From assembly GCA_015655015.1 (NCBI GenBank), contig JAATFV010000258.1, forward strand, positions 1 to 59,553: a DNA stretch of 59,553 nt. The letters are read 5' to 3'. The notes below the pieces were generated by a model. That model made no database searches, was not told where the DNA came from, and was given only the letters and a program-made list of their open reading frames with translations. Source of the DNA: Chitinophagales bacterium (GTDB lineage Bacteria > Bacteroidota > Bacteroidia > Chitinophagales > Chitinophagaceae). Below are positions 1-9,291 of this stretch, piece by piece. Every line of letters begins with the position of its first letter. Positions within the stretch are counted from its first letter, which is position 1. A program made the position numbers and the translations under genes.

Positions 1-348
1 ATCGATCTGGGGAAAGTTAATAACATGGCCCGGGTACGGTTGAACGGGCATGATCTGGGGGTGGTATGGACGGCGCACTGGAAAGTCGACATCACGGGGA
101 TCGTACAGCAGAAGGACATCCAGCTGGAGATATCGGTGGCCAATCTCTGGCCCAACCGCCTGATGGGTGATGATCAGTTGCCGCAGGATGGTCTAAAGGA
201 TGATAAATTTCCCGAATGGCTCTTACAAGGGGAGAAACGAACCAGCGGCAGATATGCTTTTACAACGTACGATCCCTATAACAAGGATACCCCTTTATTG
301 GAATCAGGTCTTATGGGGCCTGTGATCATTCAAAAAGAAGTGTACTAA
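1..348 (+). CDS. C-terminal fragment of a glycoside hydrolase, GH106/GH2-like sugar-binding end
   Basis: The reading frame is open from base 1, so the gene begins left of the window and only about 115 C-terminal residues are present. They form the jelly-roll segment that closes many large Bacteroidota glycosidases. The visible landmarks are VRLNGHDLGVVWT, ANLWPNRLMGD and TTYDPYNKDTPLLESGLMGP, a pattern typical of the C-terminus of GH106-type alpha-L-rhamnosidases and related GH2-fold enzymes. The catalytic domain is outside the window, so substrate and exact family are not proven. The first in-frame ATG (base 25) is internal to the fold and is not a start. It may belong to another degradation locus to the left. 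No terminator is evident before the convergent gene. Confidence 0.72.
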   Translation: MDLGKVNNMARVRLNGHDLGVVWTAHWKVDITGIVQQKDIQLEISVANLWPNRLMGDDQLPQDGLKDDKFPEWLLQGEKRTSGRYAFTTYDPYNKDTPLLESGLMGPVIIQKEVY

Positions 349-416
349 AAGTTCAGCGGATAGTTCCCTTTCTCCATGCCTGGCTGAAATTACCGTTGCG
401 GTCGCCCGATCAGGGA

Positions 417-1247
417 TCAGATGGAGAATTTTATTTCGTAGATATTGGGCCAGAGCTTGCCGGTGACATATATTTTTCCGGAGGCGGAGTCATAGGCGAT
501 GCCGTTGAGGGTATCGCTGGCGCCGTATTTGTTCCGGGCTTCATTCACCAGGGAGGTCAGGTCCAGCCGGCCTACCACTTTTCCGCTGGAAGGATCGATC
601 TTCAGGATATAGTTGGTTTGCCATTGATTGGCGTAGAGGAATCCGTTGATCAGCTCCAATTCATTGATATTGCTTACGGGTCCGTTATTATCTGTCACTC
701 CCACCACTTTTACCAGCCTGAAGCTGACGGGGTCTACATAACTTATATTGCTGCTGCCGTCACTCATGATCAGGTTGGCTCCATCGGTGGTCATTCCCCA
801 GCCTTCTTTTACGGGGATGTTGAATTCGCCCGTCTTTTTGAAGGTTTTGGCATCATAGATGAACCCGACTTTAGTGGTCCAGGTCAACTGGTAGACCTTA
901 TCCTTGAGAAATGCGATCCCTTCTCCAAAATACTTATTCCTGTCCAGCTCAGCTTTGGGGCTGATCTTGCCGGTTTTGGGATCTACGATCCCGAATAATG
1001 AACGCCGGCCTTCGGGCATATTGGGCTCGGTGCCTGTGCTCTCATATATTTGTCCGTCATGGACCAGCAATCCTTCCGTAAAAGAGGTCGTGTCATGGGG
1101 TAAGACCTGCATTACGCTGTAATTGATAACAGGGGGCGTATTGTCGGCTGTTTTTTCACCTTCTCCGGACGAAGCGGGCTGCCGGTCGGCGTTGTTACAG
1201 GAAGCAAAAAAGGCCAGGATGATAAGGAGTCGAAGCGTTGTCTTCAT
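417..1247 (-). CDS. Glutaminyl-peptide cyclotransferase, lipoprotein
   Basis: Predicted glutamine cyclotransferase of the beta-propeller (plant/bacterial) type, converting N-terminal glutamine of peptides or proteins to pyroglutamate. The 276-residue product starts with a lipoprotein signal (MKTTLRLLIILAFFASC), so it should be anchored to a periplasmic or outer-membrane leaflet. A short polar linker follows, then the conserved segments SFTEGLLVHDG, YESTG, FGEGIAFL, YQLTWT, EGWGMTTDG, LIMSDGSS, INELELING and LNGIAYD, which are characteristic of this fold. Length is normal. It is a single-gene unit facing the partial glycosidase. Pyroglutamate formation is common on Bacteroidota secreted proteins, so this is probably housekeeping for exported proteins. 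Confidence 0.88.
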   Translation of the reverse strand: MKTTLRLLIILAFFASCNNADRQPASSGEGEKTADNTPPVINYSVMQVLPHDTTSFTEGLLVHDGQIYESTGTEPNMPEGRRSLFGIVDPKTGKISPKAELDRNKYFGEGIAFLKDKVYQLTWTTKVGFIYDAKTFKKTGEFNIPVKEGWGMTTDGANLIMSDGSSNISYVDPVSFRLVKVVGVTDNNGPVSNINELELINGFLYANQWQTNYILKIDPSSGKVVGRLDLTSLVNEARNKYGASDTLNGIAYDSASGKIYVTGKLWPNIYEIKFSI

Positions 1248-1432
1248 ATAATATGCTGATAAAGGGCAAAAATAAGTGGAAAAAATTTTGATTTGTGGGA
1301 AAAAATGTATTGTTTTACATCAGCTTATACTCTGAATACTGCCCCTACAACCCAATCTGCTAATTGCTACTTCGAAAGGGTGATATTCACAGACCGATTG
1401 ACCGTAGAATATCCTTTCCTTCCTGATCAACC

Positions 1433-1514
1433 TACCAAATATTGGTACTAACCTTACAGTCACTTTTGTTAATGTGATAGTTGGTAATGTAATTGATATA
1501 CCATGATATCATGG
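1433..1514. promoter_or_regulatory. Two perfect palindromes in the intergenic region upstream of the metalloprotease
   Basis: The 437-base gap 1248-1684 holds no credible gene. It contains two perfect inverted repeats: TACCAA-ATA-TTGGTA at 1433-1447 and CCATGATATCATGG at 1501-1514. Both lie upstream of the protease at 1685 and also upstream of the divergent cyclotransferase. Size and symmetry fit dimeric regulator operators, but no regulator gene is adjacent, so the role is conjecture. Confidence 0.25.
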
Positions 1515-1684
1515 CATAACATTTATACTATTACTTCGTTTAGGTTGCTCTGTTGACAAGCGACACAAGTGAAGACGCCTCTCAGAGAACTGGCGAAGAT
1601 CTCATTTAGTCCATTGAAGTGACGTTATTATCCTAAATAAAAACCTCCATACCCCGTGAAATACCTCTTTTAAAGAAGGTATAC

Positions 1685-2980
1685 ATGAAACTATTTCTAC
1701 CCTTATTACTCTTACTGTTGCCTGCCTTACATTCCGTTGCTCAACGGGATTGCCGTTCCCTTGACTACAAGCAGGATATGATCCGGAATAGCCCGGAGCT
1801 GGCGGTTAAAGTCCGGGAGGTCGAAAATTTTACCCGTCAGCGGCTGCAGCGTTCTTCTGTGGCAGTTACTGGCCAGCCTGGTACTACTGGTATTGCCGGC
1901 AACAAAGGTATATCCGTGATCAGGATCCCCGTTGTGGTCCATATCTTGTATAACTCCTCCGGCCAAAATGTAAGCGATGCCCAGGTACAATCTCAAATAG
2001 ATGTTCTGAACAGGGATTATCACAAGCTAAATGCCGATACAGCAAAAATACCGGGTTATTATAGTGGCCTGTCCGCCGATTGCGGCTTTCAATTCGAACT
2101 GGCGAATATCGATACGAATGGGAATGCTACTACAGGCATTATCCGCAAGCATACGAATGTATCCTCCTTTCAGACCGATGATGCTATTAAATTCGCGGCA
2201 AGAGGCGGCGATGACGCCTGGGACAGGGATCGTTATCTGAATCTCTGGGTAGGTAATCTGACCGGGGGACTGCTCGGTTATTCCAGCTTTGTCGGCGGAT
2301 CTAAAGCAACGGATGGCGTCGTTATTCTTTATACGGCATTCGGAACGACAGGAACGGCCAGGGCTCCTTTTAATCTCGGAAGGACAGCGACGCACGAGAT
2401 CGGGCATTGGCTGAACCTGATCCATGTCTGGGGGGATACGGATTGCGGAGATGACGAGGTGGATGATACCCCGCAGCAGCAGGCAGCTACCCGGGGAAAT
2501 CCCAACGGTATGATCTTTTCCTGCGGGAATACTCCTTATGGCAATTTATACATGGATTTCATGGACTTTACCGATGATATCGGCATGCATTTATTCACGT
2601 ATGGACAGCGCAACCGCATGCGTACTTTATTTGCAGATAGTGGTTTTCGGGCGCCGCTGCTAACCTCCAATGGCCTGTCCGGGACTTCGGTTCCCATCGG
2701 ATCAACGGGCAGCGGAACTACTCCTTCTTCCGGCTCTATCAATAATGGATTCGATCTCCATATTTATCCCAATCCTGCCAGTACGGTTGTAACGTTGACC
2801 ACGAATCAGTCCGCTTCTGCCGGCTCTTTGCTGGAGATCTATGACCAGGTAGGTCAACGGGTGATGGTGGTAAGGATCTCGGGGACCAGCAGCCAATTGA
2901 ATATTTCTTCGCTTCCCGGCGGGCTTTATTTTATTCGCGTGAATGGGGCGAAAAGCAGTTTCAGGTTGATTAAAATATAA
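1685..2980 (+). CDS. Secreted M43-family zinc metalloprotease with T9SS sorting domain
   Basis: A 431-residue secreted peptidase of the cytophagalysin/pappalysin (M43) type. Residues 1-19 are a signal peptide (MKLFLPLLLLLLPALHSVAQ). A propeptide-like region follows, then the metzincin zinc motif HEIGHWLNLIH at about residues 237-247, with His237, His241 and His247 as ligands and Glu238 as catalytic base. The glycine usual in HExxHxxGxxH is Asn, a substitution seen in Bacteroidota relatives. The downstream MDFMDFTDD segment fits the Met-turn. The last ~75 residues (IYPNPASTVVTL ... GLYFIRV) are a type A T9SS C-terminal domain, so the enzyme should be exported by the type IX system. It stands alone after a long regulatory gap. 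Confidence 0.9.
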   Translation: MKLFLPLLLLLLPALHSVAQRDCRSLDYKQDMIRNSPELAVKVREVENFTRQRLQRSSVAVTGQPGTTGIAGNKGISVIRIPVVVHILYNSSGQNVSDAQVQSQIDVLNRDYHKLNADTAKIPGYYSGLSADCGFQFELANIDTNGNATTGIIRKHTNVSSFQTDDAIKFAARGGDDAWDRDRYLNLWVGNLTGGLLGYSSFVGGSKATDGVVILYTAFGTTGTARAPFNLGRTATHEIGHWLNLIHVWGDTDCGDDEVDDTPQQQAATRGNPNGMIFSCGNTPYGNLYMDFMDFTDDIGMHLFTYGQRNRMRTLFADSGFRAPLLTSNGLSGTSVPIGSTGSGTTPSSGSINNGFDLHIYPNPASTVVTLTTNQSASAGSLLEIYDQVGQRVMVVRISGTSSQLNISSLPGGLYFIRVNGAKSSFRLIKI

Positions 2981-3000
2981 ATAAGCGATATTTTTTTGGA

Positions 3001-3409
3001 TCAATACTTCCCGGAAAGTTCCGTCGTGGTTGCTGCGATAGAAGAAATCACGTTCATCATAATCGTTGGTAACATACACATCCGGTCATCCATCTCCGTT
3101 AAAATCACTCGTTAAAATCACTGATAGCCGCACTGAGTCCGAAGTTAAGACCGCTTACCCGTTAGAGAGATATCGTTAGAGAGATATCGGGCAGCCCGCC
3201 ACCGTTGACGTCGCCTGCTGCCACACCGGCTCCTCTATAGAGATATTGATCGGTGAGGATGTTGTAATCCGAATTTTCTCAGATGTCATTACGGAAATCA
3301 ATATGCGTAATGGAGGAAAGTATTTCCGTGAAAAGAGCAGTGGGCGCCGTCTTTTGCCTGCATCAAGCAAAAAAAAGATAACAATAACCGGGAACCTTAA
3401 TAAATTCAT
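3001..3409 (-). pseudogene. Decayed CRTAC1/ASPIC-UnbV (VCBS/FG-GAP repeat) gene remnant
   Basis: The minus strand keeps recognisable pieces of the Bacteroidota CRTAC1-like secreted repeat family, in order: a start and signal-like stretch (MNLLRFPVIVIFFLLDAG) at 3409, then after a frameshift DYNILTDQYLYRGAGVAAGD and VNGGGLPDIS, then LNFGLSAAISDFN, NGDG-stop-PDVYVTNDYDER and FYRSNHDGTFREVL, ending near 3001. Lesions are visible: stops in the conserved blocks (TGA where Trp is expected before PDVYVTND, another TGA after FRNDI), two short tandem duplications (a 13-14-base unit around 3160-3190 and a 13-base unit around 3095-3121), loss of the roughly 130 residues that normally separate the two blocks, and no C-terminal half. 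The family call rests on motif recognition. Confidence 0.68.
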
Positions 3410-3556
3410 AAAATGAAATTATACCATATTTAATAATTTCTGCTAACTTTAATCCGGCAAGTCTAACGATAACAATAACCAAACCGGCGGGTCCGGTTGT
3501 GAATAAGGCCTTAGGCCGGGTTCACAAACTTAACTAGTAGCAATTCGGGAATAAAT

Positions 3557-4150
3557 ATGGCCAGTTTACCCTCCGATAATGATTATAGGGCTCTTTTTGA
3601 AGCGATTGCAGCAGGAGATGAAGCCGCTTTTGAGACTTTGTTCCGGCAGGGCAGGGCAATTGTGTATACACGGGCTTTTAAGTGGACCAAATCGGCTTTT
3701 GCTTCGGAGGAAATAACACAAGACGTTTTTATCGGCATCTGGACAGCCAGGGCCCACCTTTGCGAAGTGAAAGATCCCCGGGCTTATTTCTTTACGATAT
3801 TATATAATAAGATAAGCCGGTATTTGAAAAATGAGGCTAATAAGGCAAGGATACTTAAGCTGTCTATGTGGAATGCCAAAGAATCCAGCAATGAAACGGA
3901 AGAGACGATTTATGCCAATGAGGGACAGAAATTTATAAACAAGGCTATCGGGCAGCTGTCTCCTCAGAAAAAACTTATTTACGAATTAAACCGGCGGGAA
4001 GGAAAGAGTTATCGTGAGATTGCAAAAGCGCTGAACCTATCTCCTCATACCGTGAAAAGCCATTTGATGACAGCGATGAAATTGATTCGCAACTACCTAA
4101 AAGATAATGCTTTATCTGTTTTATGGTTCATAGTGGCCTTACTTCCCTGA
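3557..4150 (+). CDS. ECF RNA polymerase sigma factor (FecI-like), locus 1
   Basis: A 197-residue sigma-70 family protein of the Bacteroidota ECF expansion group. Region 2 is seen as DEAAFETLFRQ ... SEEITQDVFIGIWTAR (residues ~18-65). Region 4 is seen as LSPQKKLIYELNRREGKSY then REIAKALNLSPHTVKSHLMT (residues ~133-172), a helix-turn-helix for the -35 element. A hydrophobic tail (LSVLWFIVALLP) closes the protein and is common in this group. The ATG at 3557 is the only good start. It is followed after 83 bases by the FecR gene and then susC/susD, the standard order of an anti-sigma-controlled glycan locus, so it should activate the SusC-SusD and enzyme genes downstream. Confidence 0.9.
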   Translation: MASLPSDNDYRALFEAIAAGDEAAFETLFRQGRAIVYTRAFKWTKSAFASEEITQDVFIGIWTARAHLCEVKDPRAYFFTILYNKISRYLKNEANKARILKLSMWNAKESSNETEETIYANEGQKFINKAIGQLSPQKKLIYELNRREGKSYREIAKALNLSPHTVKSHLMTAMKLIRNYLKDNALSVLWFIVALLP

Positions 4151-4233
4151 ATTTTTTTTTAAAATTCTTCTTTTCTGATCATCCTTTTTCTTCTCCCGTG
4201 ACTCTATAGCTAATGGATATTATTTAATACGCT

Positions 4234-5550
4234 ATGGGGAAAGACAGGATATTTTATTTATTGCAGCAATACAGCAGTGGCCGGGCATCGAAGGAAGAGG
4301 TGGCAGAAATGTTCGGACTGCTGCAGTCGGAAGAGAACGAGGCGTTGCTGAAAGACTTTATTCTCGATAAAAGCGACGAAACGGAAGAAGTGATCTTTCT
4401 CCCCCAGCGGAATTGGGACAGGATGTGGCATAGGATAAAGCCGGCCGGGCCTTTCTCTGCCAGGCGAAGGACTTTATTTCCAGGCTGGGTAAGGGTGGCA
4501 GCCGCAGTGATGCTGGTTGTCATCGGAGGTGTTGCCTACCAGCTCTTTTCTAAAAGAAAAATAAACAGGACAATGCCCCTGGCCGAAACACATTACAGCA
4601 ATGATGTTCCACCCGGTGGTCACAAGGCGATATTGACCCTTGCGAATGGCTCTACTATTGTGCTGGATAGTGCGCATAACGGGGTGATCGGGCAACAGGG
4701 GAATACCAATATTGTAAAGGTGGACGCCGGTGCACTGGCGTATAATGCACCTGCAAACGACAAGCTGCAAACGGCAGGCGGCAAAGTATCCGCTGCCGGT
4801 GAGGTCTCCTATAATGCGATCAGCACACCCCGTGGAGGACAGTACCAGGTAGTATTGCCCGATGGCAGCAAGGTATGGCTTAATGCGGCTTCTTCGCTGC
4901 GTTTTCCCACTGCTTTCGCGGGTAAGGAGCGGCTGGTCGAGCTGACAGGTGAGGCCTATTTTGAAATTGCCAAAAATACGGCGATGCCCTTTCGGGTATT
5001 TGTTACGCCTCCTTTGGGGAGCGGGAGAGAGGGGATGAATGTGAAGGTGCTCGGTACTCATTTCAATATCAAGGCTTATTCAAATGAACAAAATGTCCGG
5101 ACTACTTTACTGGAAGGAGCTGTAAAAGTAGAGCTGCCTTTTTCGGCCGGAGCGAAAGGGGGAGCAGGGACTCCGGACGGAGGAGCGGGGAAGGGGATGA
5201 CTGGGAAAATTATAGCGGCAAAGGAGTCGGAGGTGCGCTTGCAGCCCGGCCGGCAGGCGATAGCGGATAATGCGACCAGGGCGCTCAGTGTGATAGACGC
5301 GAATACGGAGCAGGTGGTGGCCTGGAAGAACGGGATGTTCCGTTTCAGGGAGACCAGTATCCGGGAGCTGATGCGGGAGGTAGAGAGATGGTATAATGTA
5401 GATGTCGTATACAATACGGATAAAACGGATCAGGACTTTACGGGTATCGTTCCCCGGGCGCAGAATATATCTGCTTTGCTGAAGATCCTGGAGATGACGG
5501 GAACGGTGCATTTTCAGATCGAAGGGAAGAAGATCATTGTATTACCGTAA
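4234..5550 (+). CDS. FecR-family anti-sigma factor, locus 1
   Basis: A 438-residue single-pass inner-membrane anti-sigma/co-sigma protein. The N-terminal ~80 residues are cytoplasmic and should bind the ECF factor. One transmembrane helix spans about 85-105 (GWVRVAAAVMLVVIGGVAYQ). The periplasmic part has the FecR core (STPRGGQYQVVLPDGSKVWL ... LTGEAYFEI ... KVLGTHFNIKAY) and a C-terminal DUF4974/STN-like domain (FRFRETSIRELMREVERWYN ... TGIVPRAQNISALLKIL). A Gly/Ala-rich insert (SAGAKGGAGTPDGGAGKG, encoded around 5142-5200) interrupts the FecR domain and looks like expanded low-complexity sequence. It is longer than most relatives because of this. It sits between the sigma gene and an STN-containing SusC, the expected signalling partner. 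Confidence 0.9.
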   Translation: MGKDRIFYLLQQYSSGRASKEEVAEMFGLLQSEENEALLKDFILDKSDETEEVIFLPQRNWDRMWHRIKPAGPFSARRRTLFPGWVRVAAAVMLVVIGGVAYQLFSKRKINRTMPLAETHYSNDVPPGGHKAILTLANGSTIVLDSAHNGVIGQQGNTNIVKVDAGALAYNAPANDKLQTAGGKVSAAGEVSYNAISTPRGGQYQVVLPDGSKVWLNAASSLRFPTAFAGKERLVELTGEAYFEIAKNTAMPFRVFVTPPLGSGREGMNVKVLGTHFNIKAYSNEQNVRTTLLEGAVKVELPFSAGAKGGAGTPDGGAGKGMTGKIIAAKESEVRLQPGRQAIADNATRALSVIDANTEQVVAWKNGMFRFRETSIRELMREVERWYNVDVVYNTDKTDQDFTGIVPRAQNISALLKILEMTGTVHFQIEGKKIIVLP

Positions 5551-5623
5551 GCGTATTTGTGCGGGGTTGAATTAATGTAGAAACTATAACAGAAGATAAC
5601 CTTAAGAAAGGTGATCCGGGAAG

Positions 5624-5667
5624 ACCGGCAAAAAAGCCAGGAGCGATTGGAGCCGCCCCTGGCCGGT
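5624..5667 (+). promoter_or_regulatory. Hairpin in the susC leader
   Basis: In the 183-base gap before susC, ACCGG (5624-5628) plus GCCAGG (5636-5641) can pair with CCTGGC (5658-5663) plus CCGGT (5663-5667), giving a two-part stem with an A-rich bulge. No T-tract follows, so it is more likely a leader structure or processing site than a terminator. Function is not known. Confidence 0.28.
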
Positions 5668-5733
5668 AAGTTGGTCATCCTAAACAGGCCAAAGCGAAAT
5701 GACACTGATTGTTAAACCAAACTTCACAAAAGT

Positions 5734-8700
5734 ATGAAGGTAACTGCAAATGGCAAAGCCGTGTCTGAACGGCGGTTTTGGCCATCCCAAATGCCCCTGA
5801 TTATGAGATTAACTGCCATTCTCTTACTAACTGCTACACTGCATGTTAGCGCCATCGGGCTCTCCCAAACGGTGACTATTTACAAAAGTAATGCCTCTCT
5901 CGAACAGATCTTCGAGTTATTACAGCAGCAGACCGGTTATAGCTTTATGTTCAACAGTCATATGCTGGATAAAGCCAAAAAAGTGACTGTCCGGGTCAGC
6001 AATGGAACAGTGGAGGAGGTGCTGGCAAAATGTTTCAGCAACCAGCCTTTTTCTTATGTCATACATGAGAAGATCATTATCGTAAAGGAAAAGGAAGAGA
6101 AAAAGGCCGGCCTTAGTCCCCCTAAGGCTCCTCCCGGGCAAGTGACAGGAACGGTGAAGGATGAGAATAATGCTCCTATCGAGGGGGCTGCCGTGACGGT
6201 GAAAAACCAGGGCGGCGGCACTGTTACGAACAAGCAGGGAAAATTTCAGATGAACCTGCCCAATGGCACGTACGAGATCGAGATTTCTTTTGTAGGATAT
6301 AAGACCGTGCTGAAAACAGTTACGGTCAGTAATGATCAGCCGGTGAATATAACCGTTACCCTGCAGGTGACGGCAACGGGGCTCACGGACATGGTGGTGG
6401 TGGGTTATGGCTCTCAAAGGAAGAGAGATGTGACGGGCTCTGTCAGCAGCGTAAAGGGCGAAGATATCAAGAACCTGCCTGTCAGTAATGCAGCTACTGC
6501 CTTACAGGGGAGAGCTACCGGTGTGGACATTGTCAGCGGTGATGGCTCGCCCGGAAATATTCCCAGCATCCGTATAAGAGGAACGGGCACCATTAATAAT
6601 GCCGATCCGCTGGTGGTCATCGATGGAGTCCCGGCAGGAGGATTGAATGATGTGAACACCAATGATATCGCCTCTATAGAGATCCTCAAGGATGCCTCTG
6701 CCTCTGCTATCTATGGCAGCCGTGCCGCCAACGGGGTGGTGCTGATCACTACCAAGAAGGGAAATTTTGGAGAGCAGCTCAAGACAACGGTGAATTTATT
6801 CACGGGTTCCAATAAGGCTGTGAAATACCTGAATATGCTTTCCGCTCCTGACCTGGCGGCCTTGAAGTCGGAAGCTTATACCAATGATGGACTGACGGCG
6901 CCTGCACTCTGGAGCCAAACGTATTATAAGACCCAGCGTACGGACTGGCAACGGGCATTGATCGGGACCGGCCATGTGAAGAATGCCGATCTGGCTCTGC
7001 GGGGCGGAAATAACAATTCCAGCTATAGTATTTCCGGTAATTATTACGATGATAAAGGAATGATCATCAATTCTTATTTCAAACGGTATAGCGCCCGCAT
7101 TAATTCGGAGCATAAGATCGGCAGCCGTATACGGGTGGGTGAGAATGTCGTATACTCCAATACCAATGGCTCTGCACCTAATACCAGATCTTCCCAGACC
7201 GGCCTGGTATGGAGCGCCATCCGTTTCAATCCGGCCCTTCCGATAAAAAATGATGACGGCACCTGGGGAAGCTCCCAATCCGACCAGCAATTAGGGGATA
7301 TTAATAACCCTGTCGCTACGGCTACGGAGGTACAAAAGTCCAGTAAGACGGACCGGATCCTGGCGAATGCCTTTGCGGAGCTGGAGATCGTAAAAGGATT
7401 GAAGGTGCGAGCGAACTACGGATATGATCATGCTGCCAATGAGTATTATGAATTTGACAATGAAATACCCGGCCAGGCGCGTTCTACTACCACTTCACTG
7501 GCCCAGTCTTTTTATAAGACCAGGACATTGCTGGAAGAATATTTCATCACCTATAATCATTTGTTCAGCGGGGTGCATAATATCACTTTGACGGGTGGTT
7601 ATTCCGCGCAGAAGACCGATGGCAATTATTTCGGCGCTTCCAGGAATGGATTTGCGGACACCACTGTTGCCGGCCGGGTGCTCAACCTGGGCGCCAGCTC
7701 TTCGGCCGCCAATTACGGATCGAGCTTTCTTCCTTCCGGTCTGCAGTCGTATTTCGTCAGGGGCAATTATTCTTATAAGAATAAATATTTGCTGACGGCC
7801 ACCTTTCGGGCGGATGGTTCCAGCAGGTTTGCTCCGGGACAGCGCTGGGGCTATTTCCCGGCTTTCTCCGGGGGCTGGCGTATATCCGATGAGAAATTCT
7901 ATGGCGATCGTATTAAGAACGTGATCAATTCTTTGAAGATCACCGGCGGCTGGGGGCAGCTGGGTAACCAGAATGTGGGAGATTTCCAGTTCGCGAGCAC
8001 CATTGGTTATGGCAGTGGCGGTGGAATGGGCGGAGGAGGATATGGATATAATCTCGGAACGGGGACGACGAATATGAACGGAGCGTATATTACCAGCCTG
8101 GCCAATCCCAATATCACCTGGGAGAGGGCTGTGATGACCAATATCAGCGCGGAGCTGGCGGCTTTGAATAACCACCTGACGGCTACCATTACTTACTTTA
8201 ACAAGAATACTACCGATATGCTGATCCCTTTACAGCTGGTAGAGACTTTTGGGGCGCAGACCAACCTGCCTGATAACCCGGGCAATATTACTTTACCTGA
8301 TTATAACCTGGGGAGCCTGAACAATCATGGGGTGGAAATAGAGCTCAATTACCAGAATACGATCGGGAAGGTGAGTTATTCCTTCGGGGTGAACGGATCC
8401 TTCCTTCGGAATAAGGTTACGAAATTATACGGTAATTCCACTTACCTGGCGTCGACTCCCTATGGCCGGGAAAATGTGGATATATCCCGCACCTATGAGG
8501 GGCAGCCTATTGCCTCTTTTTATGGATTCAGAGCAGACGGTCTTTACCAGGATCAGAGTGAGATCGATAAGGATCCTAATATAGCTAACGATCCCAATAA
8601 GGCAAATATCAAACCCGGGGATGTGAAGTTCAGGGACATCAGCGGGAATGGTATCATAGATGATTCGGACCGGGTGCGGCTGGGGGACCCCAATCCACAT

Positions 8701-9270
8701 TTCGTGTTCGGGTTCCATGGATCCGTCGGGTACAGGCATTTTGATCTGACCTTCAATTTTGCCGGTGCGACAGGCTTTCAGCTGTATAATGCCGATCGGC
8801 TTTCCGGGCTGGACGCTACACAGGTCTATAACTGGTATGCCGGGGAGAAGAACAGGTGGCATGGGGAAGGCACCAGCAATAGTATACCCAGGCTGAGCGT
8901 AAGCAATCTCAATAATAACTACCGGTCTTCCAATCTCTGGGTGCAGAATGGGGCTTATTTGTCGCTGAAGAGCCTCTCCCTTGGTTATACTTTATCCGGG
9001 GCACAGATAAGTGATGTGAAAATTCCCGATACCCGTATTTATTTCAGCGCCTATAATGTATTCATGGTGACAAAATATACAGGATATACGCCGGAGCTGG
9101 GTTATTCGGGCAATAGCTCACCTTTCGCCGGAAATCCAAGTTCCAACGGGAATCCGAGTTCCCTCGGAAGTCCGGGCCAGTCGTCGTCTCCCGGCTTGCA
9201 GAAAGGGGTGGATCTGGCGCAATATCCGGCGGCCAGGAATTTTACGATAGGCGCAACTTTTAATTTTTAG
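5734..9270 (+). CDS. SusC/RagA TonB-dependent outer-membrane transporter with STN domain, locus 1
   Basis: A 1178-residue outer-membrane importer. After a long N-region and signal peptide (LTAILLLTATLHVSAIGLSQ) comes a secretin/TonB short N-terminal (STN) domain at about residues 47-112 (SLEQIFELLQQQTGYSFMF), the module that signals to FecR. A carboxypeptidase-like beta-sandwich follows at ~135-215 (VTGTVKDENNAPIEGAAVTV), then the TonB-linked plug (VVVGYGSQRKRDVTGSVSSV ... ILKDASASAIYGSRAANGVV) and a C-terminal beta-barrel ending in aromatic NFTIGATFNF. Low-complexity loops appear near the barrel end (NPSSNGNPSSLGSPGQ) and in one extracellular loop (GSGGGMGGGGYG). It is co-transcribed with susD 21 bases downstream and imports oligosaccharides captured by SusD. 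Confidence 0.95.
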   Translation: MKVTANGKAVSERRFWPSQMPLIMRLTAILLLTATLHVSAIGLSQTVTIYKSNASLEQIFELLQQQTGYSFMFNSHMLDKAKKVTVRVSNGTVEEVLAKCFSNQPFSYVIHEKIIIVKEKEEKKAGLSPPKAPPGQVTGTVKDENNAPIEGAAVTVKNQGGGTVTNKQGKFQMNLPNGTYEIEISFVGYKTVLKTVTVSNDQPVNITVTLQVTATGLTDMVVVGYGSQRKRDVTGSVSSVKGEDIKNLPVSNAATALQGRATGVDIVSGDGSPGNIPSIRIRGTGTINNADPLVVIDGVPAGGLNDVNTNDIASIEILKDASASAIYGSRAANGVVLITTKKGNFGEQLKTTVNLFTGSNKAVKYLNMLSAPDLAALKSEAYTNDGLTAPALWSQTYYKTQRTDWQRALIGTGHVKNADLALRGGNNNSSYSISGNYYDDKGMIINSYFKRYSARINSEHKIGSRIRVGENVVYSNTNGSAPNTRSSQTGLVWSAIRFNPALPIKNDDGTWGSSQSDQQLGDINNPVATATEVQKSSKTDRILANAFAELEIVKGLKVRANYGYDHAANEYYEFDNEIPGQARSTTTSLAQSFYKTRTLLEEYFITYNHLFSGVHNITLTGGYSAQKTDGNYFGASRNGFADTTVAGRVLNLGASSSAANYGSSFLPSGLQSYFVRGNYSYKNKYLLTATFRADGSSRFAPGQRWGYFPAFSGGWRISDEKFYGDRIKNVINSLKITGGWGQLGNQNVGDFQFASTIGYGSGGGMGGGGYGYNLGTGTTNMNGAYITSLANPNITWERAVMTNISAELAALNNHLTATITYFNKNTTDMLIPLQLVETFGAQTNLPDNPGNITLPDYNLGSLNNHGVEIELNYQNTIGKVSYSFGVNGSFLRNKVTKLYGNSTYLASTPYGRENVDISRTYEGQPIASFYGFRADGLYQDQSEIDKDPNIANDPNKANIKPGDVKFRDISGNGIIDDSDRVRLGDPNPHFVFGFHGSVGYRHFDLTFNFAGATGFQLYNADRLSGLDATQVYNWYAGEKNRWHGEGTSNSIPRLSVSNLNNNYRSSNLWVQNGAYLSLKSLSLGYTLSGAQISDVKIPDTRIYFSAYNVFMVTKYTGYTPELGYSGNSSPFAGNPSSNGNPSSLGSPGQSSSPGLQKGVDLAQYPAARNFTIGATFNF

Positions 9271-9291
9271 CCCACTAAAAACGAAGCAACG

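Noticed and set aside
396..998. A 200-codon plus-strand frame opposite the glutaminyl cyclotransferase
   Set aside because: Antisense to a gene with a signal peptide and full family motifs; begins near the end of the partial glycosidase with no start context.
7495..8175. A 226-codon minus-strand frame within the locus 1 susC
   Set aside because: It overlaps the barrel of a well-supported SusC and has no domain signature.
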